Origin: Candidatus Altimarinota bacterium
GTDB taxonomy: Bacteria > Patescibacteriota > Gracilibacteria > JAHISY01
Length of the DNA stretch: 64,000 bases
Direction: 5' to 3'
NCBI GenBank assembly: GCA_021735425.1
Contig: JAIPGZ010000003.1
Coordinates: 1 to 64,000, forward strand
Shown here: positions 7,340 through 15,936 of the stretch, one piece after another
Position numbering within the stretch: position 1 is the stretch's first letter
How the letters are laid out: the number at the start of each line of letters is the position of its first letter
Program-made: the position numbers and the translations under genes
Notes under the pieces: model-generated
Seen by the model: only the letters and a program-made list of their open reading frames with translations
Told to the model about the DNA's origin: nothing
Databases searched by the model: none

Positions 7340-8097
7340 TTGTTTTTCTGTCTCGAAAAACAAGCTTGTTGCTTCAAGAGTTTAGGTAGAAGTTCTTTTT
7401 CGTACATTGCTCGTAGATCGAGATGATCTGTGAGCTGCGCGGTGAGTGGCAGGAAGCGACAGAGGCTGATGGTATTGCCATCTGGCTGAATCGTGAGATT
7501 CGTGAAGGGGCAATTGTCACACATTAGGTCGGCGTGGGAGTAGCTTGGTGAGGTCGAGAGAATCGCTTTAGTTTTTTCTGCCAAGGTTTTAGCAATTTTT
7601 TGATTGTCAGCCGCTTCGTTTTCTCGTATATAAAAAGCGAGCTTTACGGGGACTCGATTTTCACGATAAAAACGAATTGTTCGCTCAATGTTTGTTCGTA
7701 GCTCAGGATAGTCGAAGTAGACGTGGAGATTTACGACCACGCGGTCAGGTAAAGATTTTTTGGGTGGCAGGATTCCATTGCTGCGTAGAGTTGATCGGAC
7801 ACCCTTACCACGCAAGTAATAAAGTGCCTCGTCGACGTGCTTCCAAAGTGTCGGCTCACCACCACCGAAAGTTATCGAGCGGAGTTTCTGCAGATTGCTG
7901 ATTCTCTCGACAGCCCAGTGAAAGTTTTCGATTTTTAGTTCTGACCGAAATTTTTCTGAAAATTTAGATTTTAGTTTCGGAGCGATTTCTGGATTTAGCT
8001 GGTAAGTCGGGATGACCGAAATTCGTTCAAAATCAGCATAAGTAAAACCACTTACGCCACGTGCCTTTTTTAGTTTTTGGCTAATTTCTGAGTGCAT
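7336..8097 (-). CDS. Degenerate radical SAM homologue lacking the cluster cysteines
   Basis: This 253-residue protein aligns by eye with the active radical SAM enzyme at 15933-16790. VIPTYQLNPEIAPK stands where that enzyme has IVPTYACNLACSYC, ITFGGGEPTLW matches ITFIGGEPTIW, and LRSNGILPPK matches LLSNGMKLPK. The three CX3CX2C cysteines are replaced by Leu34, Ile38 and Lys41, so the SAM-cleaving [4Fe-4S] cluster cannot form in the usual way. The SAM-binding GGGEPT (78-83) remains, as does a C-terminal MCDNC/PDG/LC segment like the SPASM region of its paralogue. It starts 1 nt after the SLH protein stop, so it is translated with that operon. It may act as a scaffold or peptide-binding partner (inference). 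Confidence 0.75.
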   Translation of the reverse strand: MHSEISQKLKKARGVSGFTYADFERISVIPTYQLNPEIAPKLKSKFSEKFRSELKIENFHWAVERISNLQKLRSITFGGGEPTLWKHVDEALYYLRGKGVRSTLRSNGILPPKKSLPDRVVVNLHVYFDYPELRTNIERTIRFYRENRVPVKLAFYIRENEAADNQKIAKTLAEKTKAILSTSPSYSHADLMCDNCPFTNLTIQPDGNTISLCRFLPLTAQLTDHLDLRAMYEKELLPKLLKQQACFSRQKNN

Positions 8098-8098
8098 A

Positions 8099-10012
8099 CT
8101 ATTGAGCCCTTCTTACAGTTTTTTTCAAAATCTGCTTGGCCAGCGAGGCAATCTTAGCAATCTCGGCTCGGTTGATTTGGTCACTAGGTTTGAATTTACC
8201 ATCGGCGTAGCCAGCTACGATTTCTTGAGCATTGGCGAAATCTACAAACTTAGCAAACCAATCGCTGGATGAGACATCAGAAAAATTCGAGCTAGCTGAA
8301 TTGGGGATGTTTACTCCAGAGGCAGTGAGAATCATCTTCATCGCTTCAGCACGATTCACTACTCCACCTGGCTGGAAGCTGCCATCAGGATAACCGCCGA
8401 CAGCTGCGGCGTTTTTGGCAGCGGCGACATAGGGAGCGAACCAGGCGTTTTTGTCGACATCAGGGAAAGGATTCGTAGCGACGCTCGTCGGCACTTCGAG
8501 GTCAAAAAGCTCGACGACAATCTTGGCTATTTCAGCACGATTCAGGGAATTACCTGGTCGGTAAGTCTCATCTGGATAACCAGCAACCACTTCTTTTTCC
8601 ACTAGGTCTGCGACGAAAGGTGCGTACCAAGCATTCACATCGACATCCTTCAGCCCCCTTTGGAGTGCGTTTTTGGCTTCGACCTCAGCGACGACTCGGA
8701 GGTGCTCTGGATAATCTGCGATGTATTCTTCTAGTTCTACATCACTGGCTCCTCCATCGATTAGCGTTTTGAGTCTCCAGAATAATTTTACAGAATCTGT
8801 TTTGTTGGGCTCGGCGGCACCTTCTTCTGCCCCGATACTTACTGCCATATCTACAAATCTATCGATTTGATTATCGAGGTTATTGTCTCGAGCACTGGCG
8901 TCTAGACCGCTTTCTGCTAGAGAAATGCTGTCATTGTAAAAATTGACAATATTATAAAGGTCTTCGCTAGACATGTGAGATAGCCACAGATTAGTCACAT
9001 CAGATTGTCCTAGTTTCACCATCTCTTCCACGAGATAATAGCGAAGCCAAGGAATGTAAGAATATTCATTAATAATTTGATTGTTGAATGTAACTGGGCG
9101 GATGCCATAAACCTTTATTCTGCTGCCGTCTGTATTTATGTAGCCTTCGATTTTTACCTCGCCATCAGAGATAATTTCCTTTGCTATGTCTGACTTACCT
9201 TCGATTTTGGATTCTATCGCTGGGATGAATTTCGTGTAATAACTATTAGTGGCTTCAGCAAAAGCATTCATTAAGATGTAAGGATTGAAGTCAGTCCTGC
9301 TTGACTCTGGTGCTGCCATGATCATGTGCATGGTGTAGATTACTTTGGCGTAGTCTGCATCCATTTTGTCTTTTTCGATGATGATTGTTTTGAAGCTTTT
9401 CCCATCTTTGCTGATATTTGCGACATTTCCACTTACTCTCTGAGGATAGGAATAGTGGACGATGAGTCCGCTGTCTATGTCAGCAGGGGTGATTCCATCT
9501 TCTTTAATCTCCCTCAAAACTGCTTTGCACCACAGAAGCTCTCCATCATCGAGATCATAAGAGAATTCGACGTCAAACAAACTAGTAGTAGAGTTGTTTG
9601 TAGCACTGTCATTACCGAGATTAAGCAGCTCACTTTCTTTGGGAGTGCTGGCGGCTAGGGCTTCACCAAGTTGTAATTTGCGCTTGCGGAAAAGAGGATT
9701 CTTGAAATTAGTTTTTACAGTCGGGGGACCACTAGCAGATTCTTCTTCTATAAAAAGCGATTGATTTAAGCCTGAATAATTATCTGGCAGTAAAGAAAGA
9801 AGAGCTTCTTTTTCTGTAATTGCCAAATCATCAACTTGCTCTAGCAAGAGCGAGTAACAACTTGATTCCAAAGCATTTGATTGTGCAGCGGAAGTGGTAT
9901 CGCTGGTGATAGACACAACGAAAACAAAAACGGTAGCAATAGTCGGAATAAGTATTTTTTTAGTGGTCATAAATTTTAAGTTTAAGTTTTTTGAAATAAC
10001 GGATTTATCCAT
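8099..10012 (-). CDS. Secreted protein with three C-terminal SLH domains
   Basis: The 637-residue protein has a signal peptide (ILIPTIATVFVFVVSIT, cleavage near AAQSNA) and a roughly 400-residue domain of unknown type. Three SLH repeats lie at about 465-630, each with the pattern F/V-x-DV..W(F/Y)A..V.....VxGYPDGxFxPxxxxNRAE. SLH domains bind secondary cell-wall polymers or anchor S-layers at the surface. The start is uncertain: ATG at 10012 lies 6 nt after the Hint gene stop, while Met15 (9970) gives a shorter N-region; neither has a Shine-Dalgarno sequence. It lies in an operon between the Hint protein and the degenerate radical SAM protein. Confidence 0.85.
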   Translation of the reverse strand: MDKSVISKNLNLKFMTTKKILIPTIATVFVFVVSITSDTTSAAQSNALESSCYSLLLEQVDDLAITEKEALLSLLPDNYSGLNQSLFIEEESASGPPTVKTNFKNPLFRKRKLQLGEALAASTPKESELLNLGNDSATNNSTTSLFDVEFSYDLDDGELLWCKAVLREIKEDGITPADIDSGLIVHYSYPQRVSGNVANISKDGKSFKTIIIEKDKMDADYAKVIYTMHMIMAAPESSRTDFNPYILMNAFAEATNSYYTKFIPAIESKIEGKSDIAKEIISDGEVKIEGYINTDGSRIKVYGIRPVTFNNQIINEYSYIPWLRYYLVEEMVKLGQSDVTNLWLSHMSSEDLYNIVNFYNDSISLAESGLDASARDNNLDNQIDRFVDMAVSIGAEEGAAEPNKTDSVKLFWRLKTLIDGGASDVELEEYIADYPEHLRVVAEVEAKNALQRGLKDVDVNAWYAPFVADLVEKEVVAGYPDETYRPGNSLNRAEIAKIVVELFDLEVPTSVATNPFPDVDKNAWFAPYVAAAKNAAAVGGYPDGSFQPGGVVNRAEAMKMILTASGVNIPNSASSNFSDVSSSDWFAKFVDFANAQEIVAGYADGKFKPSDQINRAEIAKIASLAKQILKKTVRRAQ

Positions 10013-10018
10013 TGGTTG

Positions 10019-10789
10019 CTATCCATCATCATCACTATCATCATCGTCATCACCACAGTTGTGTACTACGAATCCTGCGCTGATGTAAGTGTGATCGCCG
10101 TCCAGCTGGAGGTCGTAGACAGTTTCTTCTTCGGGCCTTTCGAAAACGTGCTCTAGGGTCTCGACTTTCTCTTCTCCGTCTGCTGTCTTCAGGACATCTC
10201 CGATCTGGAGCTGAGAAGCTCCCAGGTCGGCGTTGCGCCCAGTCTGCTGGAGTAGCGCTAGATCACAAACTCGCCAGCTGCCATCTGCGGCGAGGAAAGG
10301 ATGATCACCAGTGACTTCGACTTTATCGTTGATTTTGAAAGTACCTCTAGCTCCGATTACTACCCTTTCATAATCTTTGACAGTATTGATGGTCTCGTCA
10401 TCGCCAATCACTTGTTCTCCGACTTCTACATTCTCTATATTTTTTTCGCTACCATCAGCCATTTTTACTTTTGTGCCTGCTACGAAACATGATGCATCAT
10501 CATCACCATCATCATCACCACTACTACTGCCATCAGGACAGTCACAGTCTGTGACGATTACTTGCCAGTTGGGATTATTGGTCCAAGTGTTGGGGTTAGG
10601 GACTGTGTGATATATCGATACTGCTTTCGCTCCTGGGATTAGAGTGCCTAGAGCTCTCTCGACTTGCGCCCAAAAGATAGAGTCACCTTGCGTGACGAAT
10701 GAAAAAGCTGCTGCTCCAGGTATGCTGCCAAGTAGACTAAAAAGAGCAATCTTGGCCGCTAGTTTTTTTTCAATCACTATTTTTGACAT
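10019..10789 (-). CDS. Secreted protein with a complete intein-like Hint domain and Asp-rich flanks
   Basis: Residues 1-30 look like a signal peptide or anchor. Residues 101-244 form a mini-intein-sized Hint domain. It starts at Cys101 (SCFVAGTKVKMADG), has block B VTGDHPF with Thr160/His163, and ends VVHN with His243-Asn244. The next residue is Cys245, a suitable +1 nucleophile, so all residues for protein splicing are present. The flanks are short and acidic: DDDGDDDAS before and CGDDDDDSDDDG after. Splicing would fuse two Asp-rich stretches into one secreted chain. No homing endonuclease is present. It lies in an operon with YbaB-like, SLH and degenerate radical SAM genes. Splicing versus cleavage cannot be decided from sequence. 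Confidence 0.85.
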   Translation of the reverse strand: MSKIVIEKKLAAKIALFSLLGSIPGAAAFSFVTQGDSIFWAQVERALGTLIPGAKAVSIYHTVPNPNTWTNNPNWQVIVTDCDCPDGSSSGDDDGDDDASCFVAGTKVKMADGSEKNIENVEVGEQVIGDDETINTVKDYERVVIGARGTFKINDKVEVTGDHPFLAADGSWRVCDLALLQQTGRNADLGASQLQIGDVLKTADGEEKVETLEHVFERPEEETVYDLQLDGDHTYISAGFVVHNCGDDDDDSDDDG

Positions 10790-10827
10790 AGTTTTGGAGT
10801 TAGATGAGTGGGTACTGAGAATTGTGT

Positions 10828-11079
10828 TTATTTGATGAGTTTTTGAATTGCTTTGAGGTTACCAGCTTGGGCTTTTTTACTCGCACGGTTGAGGATACTC
10901 TTGAGGGATTTTAGCACTTCGGGTGTGATTTTTTTAGGCAGATCGATTTCGAGAAATTTGAGTTCACCGTTGACCACTACTTTGACTCCCTTGCTTTGCA
11001 CCTCGAAAATATTCGCTCTCAGGTCGTCTTGAGTGAGCTTGAGCTGACGAATTTGCTGGAAGGTTATTTGAGGATCCAT
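10828..11079 (-). CDS. YbaB/EbfC-like nucleoid-associated protein (weak match)
   Basis: The 83-residue protein has the layout of the YbaB/EbfC family: an N-terminal helix, a central VKVVVNGELKFLEIDLP hairpin resembling the family's VxVTVNGxxxVxxxxI, and a C-terminal amphipathic helix (EVLKSLKSILNRASKKAQ). Family members are usually about 100 residues and bind DNA as dimers. The match is by pattern only. It is the first gene of the minus-strand operon with the Hint, SLH and degenerate radical SAM genes, an unusual setting for a DNA-binding protein, so another role is possible. Confidence 0.5.
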   Translation of the reverse strand: MDPQITFQQIRQLKLTQDDLRANIFEVQSKGVKVVVNGELKFLEIDLPKKITPEVLKSLKSILNRASKKAQAGNLKAIQKLIK

Positions 11080-11263
11080 GAGTGCATTTTAAGTTTAAAT
11101 ATTTTATTTTTTGAAAAGGGAAACCTTTGGGCAATTTTAATGTTGGTTGAGATGAGATGCAAATTTTGGGATAATGGGGATAATGAAAGAAATAGGATAT
11201 TCAGATTTATCAAAAAACTGTATGTATGCAGTCAGTTTTACTTGGTAATCGCAGGTAGGTTTT

Positions 11264-12820
11264 TTAGTTACTCGCAGGTTTAAATTCACCACTACTTTTT
11301 TTGCCAATAGCGCTAGCAATTTGGTTTCTGACATCAGCCTTTATATCACTGAATTCAAGCGCATAAAATTTTTCAAGATTTATTTTACCTTGATACCATT
11401 TTTCTAATTTCAACATTGCTTTTCCGTCTAGTCCAGTAAGAAGCTCTGTCTCGATATATTTTCCCTCTTCTCCGCTGATATTTATTTTTTTGCCTTCTGT
11501 GGTGGTGACTTCAACCATATTAGGCTGTAAAAATTTTATAGATTTTATAATTGCTTCTGGTTTTTGACTTGTTTGTGCTAGCTTCTTTTCACGCCCTACG
11601 ACCGCTGCTTGACCATTGATTGTTAGTAAATATTCCCCATTCGCGGGGAAAGAAAGCTCTACATTATTAGAGCTGCCGACTGAAAGAGCATCTTCCACAT
11701 TACCAGCTTGGTCAAATAATCTGACAGTATTTACGTCTAACTTCATGCCGAGAATAGCTTTCTGTGTCGCAATCAATTCTGCATTATTAGCTTCAAGGGT
11801 TCCGGGCAGATGGATGGGCTTGTAGCCCAGCATCTCCCTAAGAAGATTTGCCATTTCGCCAGAATCAAACATAGCATTATGTTTACCTGGAACTATTTCT
11901 TTGCGAATAGCTATATTTAATGCTTCTGCTTGTTTTGTAAATGAATCTGCCAAATAAGGGGGGACATTGTCGTCATCGTCACCCATAGCGATGTAAATCG
12001 GGATCTCTCCTGGCTCTCCCTTTTTTGGTGCGTTTTTCAACGCTTCATGGGCGGACATACGGACCCTTCTTTGGGTTGGCTTTTTGCTTTTTTTGCGTCT
12101 TTCAGCATTAAGGTGATTAATCCACTCAGCAGCATTAGGGGGACCGGCCCCCGCCAAAACACCGCTGAGTAAACCTTTATATTTGAGAGCAGTGAGTAGC
12201 CCTAAAACAGCTCCCCCAGAGTGTCCTGCGACGAAAACTTCGCATCCATAATAGTCTTTCAGCGCTTTGATTGCCGGAGCTATGATTTCTAATTCATCGA
12301 GACCCCACTCTCCTCTACCACGACCATCATTGTCATAAGGTCTTTTCTTTAACTTTCTAGACTGTAGTTTTCCGTTTTTCTCTAGTCTTGCACCTGGACG
12401 TGCCATGACAACCGATAATATTTTCCCTGGGTCAATTGTAGCAACTTGATTAGCATTATCTCTATAAGACTCTACGTTGGCACGGTCAGCATTCAAAAAA
12501 ACGACAATCTTTTCTGGTCGTTGACCTAGTTTCATCTCACCATGTTTTTCTATGAGTAGACCATTAATCCATTGCTCATAATCGGTTTTCTCGTTGGAAT
12601 CTAACTTCAGAGTATTCGGATCGACAGGATCGTATTGTTTTTCGTTATCTCCGAAGAAGGCTAGTGCTTCATCAACGAACTTAGGAACTCCCACAGTCGC
12701 CGCGACAGATGCGCCACTGCCAAAAACAATTTTTTTCATGAATTCACGACGACTCATCCGAGGAGCACCTTGTTCTGCCGCTACTGGATTTGCTTCTCGA
12801 CTTTTGTTTGCAGTTTCCAT
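11264..12820 (-). CDS. Tat-exported alpha/beta hydrolase with C-terminal extension
   Basis: Residues 23-55 carry a twin-arginine signal (SRREFMKK followed by a hydrophobic stretch), so the protein is probably exported folded. The hydrolase core shows the nucleophile elbow AGHSGG with Ser201, an acidic loop MGDDDDNVPP (about 279-287) and His314 in PGKHNAMF, which together fit a Ser-Asp-His triad. About 180 residues after the core (340-518) form an extra domain of unknown type. The reaction is an ester, amide or similar hydrolysis; the substrate is unknown. It lies between the radical SAM operon upstream and the Hint/SLH operon downstream on the same strand. Confidence 0.8.
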   Translation of the reverse strand: METANKSREANPVAAEQGAPRMSRREFMKKIVFGSGASVAATVGVPKFVDEALAFFGDNEKQYDPVDPNTLKLDSNEKTDYEQWINGLLIEKHGEMKLGQRPEKIVVFLNADRANVESYRDNANQVATIDPGKILSVVMARPGARLEKNGKLQSRKLKKRPYDNDGRGRGEWGLDELEIIAPAIKALKDYYGCEVFVAGHSGGAVLGLLTALKYKGLLSGVLAGAGPPNAAEWINHLNAERRKKSKKPTQRRVRMSAHEALKNAPKKGEPGEIPIYIAMGDDDDNVPPYLADSFTKQAEALNIAIRKEIVPGKHNAMFDSGEMANLLREMLGYKPIHLPGTLEANNAELIATQKAILGMKLDVNTVRLFDQAGNVEDALSVGSSNNVELSFPANGEYLLTINGQAAVVGREKKLAQTSQKPEAIIKSIKFLQPNMVEVTTTEGKKINISGEEGKYIETELLTGLDGKAMLKLEKWYQGKINLEKFYALEFSDIKADVRNQIASAIGKKSSGEFKPASN

Positions 12821-12940
12821 GAAATAAATTTGAGGGTAGTTTATTTTAACACTAATTAATCTTTATTGTCAACACTTTGTGAAGCTGAAAATAATCTGGT
12901 CGAGGATCAGTAAGTTTGAGTCTGGATGAATAGTTGCATT

Positions 12941-14572
12941 TTATGACTTCATTTTACGGAAAGCAAACAGCCGATTGTCATTAGCCAGAGCGAAGAAGAG
13001 CTTTTGTTTTGGTGAATAAGTGACTGCGTTGGTGATTCTTTCTGGGAAATACAATTTTCCAGAAATTTCATTGCTTTTTGGATTGATTTCATAGATTGCA
13101 CCGTCATTGCTGCCGAAATAAATTTTCCCTAGGATTTCACGAGGAGAAGACAGAATATTGCCGATGGCACGGATTTCTTTGAGGACTTTTCCCGTCTTGA
13201 GATTTATGACATACAGACGTTTGTCGCTCGAAGTCACATAAACTTTATTTCCTACGATTAGAGGAGTGGAGTAGATGATGTCTTCAGTCTGGACACTCCA
13301 ATTTTCTTTACCAGTGCCTAGATCTATAGAATAAATCTTCCCGTCATGACTGCCTGCGAGGACAGCATTATTTTTCAGATCGAAAGTCGGTCGATATTTG
13401 ATTGGACCTCCAGCCTGAAATTCCCAAATTTTGCGTCCAGTTTTTGCTTCGAATAAAAGCAGTGTGGCGTCATTCGTGCCAATCGCGACAATACCTTTTT
13501 CTTTTGAATAAGCTGGCGATCCATGTAGTAGTTCTTTGACGACGTATTCCCACACTTTTTCACCCGTCTGGATATCTAGGGCGAGGACACTACCTTTCTT
13601 GCCCCAGACTCCCTTCTCTATTCCTATGAAAAGCAGTCCGAGTTCGGGAGCTAGAGCAGGAGAGCTGCCGACCCAATCACCCTCGCCGAATTTCCAAATC
13701 AAGCTGCCATTTTTCGTATCGAGACAGTAGACATTGCCATCGTAGCTGCCGAAGAAAACTCGATCACGGTGAAGCGCAGGTGACGAGAAAATACCTTTTT
13801 TCTTTAAGTCTTTTCCGCACTGAAAGTACCAAGCGGGTTTGCCGGTTTTTTGATTCACTGCCCAAAAGATCGCAGCGTCACTACCAAAGTAAAGATTCTG
13901 ACTATCTAGTGCGGGTGTGGATTTTGGTACGACGAAGTAGTGACCCAGTTCAAAAGGTTGGAAATGCCAATCTTGCTTAAATTTAGACTGAGGAATTTTT
14001 TTGGTTTTGCCTCGCTCTAGTCCGAAATCAGCCAGTCGGTAGATGGAAAAAATTTTAATATTATTCTCCTTCAAAAAATTCTGACCCCTAACGTTGTAGT
14101 AATTCACAATCACAAAAACCTCTCGGATTTTTCGATTGATATCCTCTAGCGCGACCCGGACTTTATTTAGTGTGCCGCCAGCATTCATGAGATCATCTAC
14201 TACGACGATTGGATCATTTGTGATCTCACCTTCGATGAGATGTTGTCGACCATGATTTTTTCTTTCCTTCCTGACAAAGAAGCCGTTGACCTTGAGTCCT
14301 CGGTGGCGTCCTTCTAGGATCATCGCGGCGACGAGAGGGACGGATCCAGCCTCTAGTCCACCGACCTGAAAAGGCCATTTTTTTTCAAACTTATCCCAAA
14401 AAACTTTGGCGGATAATTCCAAGCCTTCCGCATCCATAAAAGTCCTACGGAGATCGACGAGCCACTTGCCCTGTTTTCCCTTAGTGCTCATTATTTTGTT
14501 GCCATTCTTGGACAGAATGATGGATTTCTCCATAATGATTTGGAGCAGGCGATCTTTTGATTTGAGAATCAT
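12941..14572 (-). CDS. Fusion of orotate phosphoribosyltransferase-like and PQQ-type propeller domains
   Basis: Residues about 35-190 resemble type I/OPRT phosphoribosyltransferases: GGLEAGSVPLVAAM, FFVRKERKNHG (compare the OPRT FVRKEAKDHG motif) and the PRPP loop VVVDDLMNAGGT (123-134). Residues about 215-540 are a beta-propeller of PQQ/BamB-like repeats (for example GSYDGNVYCLDTKNGSLIWKF-type blades, seven or so). I know of no common protein with this pairing. The ATG overlaps the upstream radical SAM stop as ATGA, which fixes the start and indicates translational coupling. The PRPP-dependent activity and what the propeller binds are unknown. Confidence 0.82.
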   Translation of the reverse strand: MILKSKDRLLQIIMEKSIILSKNGNKIMSTKGKQGKWLVDLRRTFMDAEGLELSAKVFWDKFEKKWPFQVGGLEAGSVPLVAAMILEGRHRGLKVNGFFVRKERKNHGRQHLIEGEITNDPIVVVDDLMNAGGTLNKVRVALEDINRKIREVFVIVNYYNVRGQNFLKENNIKIFSIYRLADFGLERGKTKKIPQSKFKQDWHFQPFELGHYFVVPKSTPALDSQNLYFGSDAAIFWAVNQKTGKPAWYFQCGKDLKKKGIFSSPALHRDRVFFGSYDGNVYCLDTKNGSLIWKFGEGDWVGSSPALAPELGLLFIGIEKGVWGKKGSVLALDIQTGEKVWEYVVKELLHGSPAYSKEKGIVAIGTNDATLLLFEAKTGRKIWEFQAGGPIKYRPTFDLKNNAVLAGSHDGKIYSIDLGTGKENWSVQTEDIIYSTPLIVGNKVYVTSSDKRLYVINLKTGKVLKEIRAIGNILSSPREILGKIYFGSNDGAIYEINPKSNEISGKLYFPERITNAVTYSPKQKLFFALANDNRLFAFRKMKS

Positions 14573-15936
14573 TTATCAAAGCAATATCCGTATTCTGAAA
14601 CTATTTTAAACTTTATTTTTTTAAATTTTTCTCTGGCTTGCATGGCCATTGCGCAGGCTTTTTTTATATCACGAGGCTGCCAATTTTTTGAGCTCTTGAT
14701 CAGTGGCGCGTTGCGGGGAAGTTTCTGTCCGATTTTGATTTTATATTCCGACTGCTTCAGGTCAAGCAATGTGTTGGGATTGAGATAAAGCTGCTTTATC
14801 TGGAGATAGTAGGGACTTAGAGAAGTCGCGAAGTCCAGTGTTTTTCCGAACCACTCTAGTGAATCTCCTGGTAAGCCAAAAATAAGATCAAGCTTGATTA
14901 CGATTTTGTGCTTTTTGCTTTCATGCAAAATCATCTCAAAAATTTTGAAGTCAAAGTTATTTTTTCGGCTCGCTAGATATTGGACATCAGGATTGATTGA
15001 CTGCAGTCCGATGTGTATGTGGTTTACATTTATTGCGCCAAATTTTGCGATTATTTTTTCATCTAATAATTCTGGTCTAGTCATGACTGACAAAGTAGGG
15101 GCTTTTTTTTTGTTTGGAAAGACTTTCTTATAAGCTTTGAGGAAATCATCGAGATGTTTTGGTGAAGCCATGAAGGTGTCGTCCAATACTGAAATTTTTT
15201 TCACGCCTTTTTCGCTCAAGTATTTCATCTCTGCCAAAACACGGTCAATCGGAAAGTTCCGTACTTCCGCAAACTTCACACTACGAAAACAGTAATGACA
15301 CCGATAGGGGCAGCCACGTGCAGTCGTGAGATAAAAGAAAGGATTTTTTTTGGAAGCAAGTTTGGACTTAATAAAATCATCGAATAAGCCTTCTAAATAA
15401 GGTGAGGGAATTTTGGAGAGATTGGTGATTAGATGGGCATCTTTATTTACGACAATCCTTTTGCTTTTACGGTAGCTTATGCCGCTTATTTTCGCTAAAT
15501 CTTTTTGCGTGCAATAGCCCAACAGGGGTACTTCAGCTTCGCCTCTCAGAATGAAATCAAGTTTGGGATTTTTTTCTAGCAGCTCGGTAGATCTTTTTTC
15601 GGCGATTTTGTAGCTTTGAAGACCGACTTTTATTTCTGGTTGGAGTTTTCTCAGCTTGGCAATAATCCTAAGTGTCACCCCTTCATAAAACATACCACTC
15701 CAGATAATGTTGTCGAGAAAAAAGATGACAGTGTCGGATTCGTGACCAGCGATGACGTAGGCATCTTTCGTGAAGTCACTAATTTTTTTCTCCCTACCCA
15801 CCACCACAGGCAAAATTTTCACCGTGGATTGAGGGGCATATTCCCGTAGGTAGGCTACTGCATAGCCCAGATCCAGAGGGGTGTAGTTGACGCCTTTGTG
15901 GTCGAAGTAAACGAGAAGGATTTTATTAGCTTTCAT
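14569..15936 (-). CDS. Radical SAM enzyme with B12-binding-type N-terminal domain
   Basis: The CX3CX2C motif is Cys209, Cys213, Cys216 (ARGCPYRCHYC). The N-terminal 190 residues follow the layout of the B12-binding-domain radical SAM class: PLDLGYAVAYLRE, then DFILRGEAEVP before the core. The cobalamin-ligand DxHxxG motif is not visible, so cobalamin may not be bound. The core continues with VLDDTFM and IKLDLIFGLPGDS. I place the start at ATG 15936, which overlaps the upstream TGA as ATGA; a further in-frame ATG at 15972 would force a 40-bp overlap. The substrate is unknown. Fourth gene of the coupled operon. Confidence 0.85.
   Translation of the reverse strand: MKANKILLVYFDHKGVNYTPLDLGYAVAYLREYAPQSTVKILPVVVGREKKISDFTKDAYVIAGHESDTVIFFLDNIIWSGMFYEGVTLRIIAKLRKLQPEIKVGLQSYKIAEKRSTELLEKNPKLDFILRGEAEVPLLGYCTQKDLAKISGISYRKSKRIVVNKDAHLITNLSKIPSPYLEGLFDDFIKSKLASKKNPFFYLTTARGCPYRCHYCFRSVKFAEVRNFPIDRVLAEMKYLSEKGVKKISVLDDTFMASPKHLDDFLKAYKKVFPNKKKAPTLSVMTRPELLDEKIIAKFGAINVNHIHIGLQSINPDVQYLASRKNNFDFKIFEMILHESKKHKIVIKLDLIFGLPGDSLEWFGKTLDFATSLSPYYLQIKQLYLNPNTLLDLKQSEYKIKIGQKLPRNAPLIKSSKNWQPRDIKKACAMAMQAREKFKKIKFKIVSEYGYCFDK

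Noticed and set aside
7336-8097. Calling this gene an active radical SAM enzyme
   Set aside because: The cluster cysteines are absent at the aligned positions.
10301-10835. Plus-strand frames opposite the Hint gene
   Set aside because: They are antisense to a gene with complete intein motifs and consist mostly of Ser/Pro/Phe from the GAT repeats.
11137-11334. Minus-strand frame of 65 codons before the YbaB-like gene
   Set aside because: It overlaps the 3' end of the hydrolase gene in another frame and has no recognisable features.
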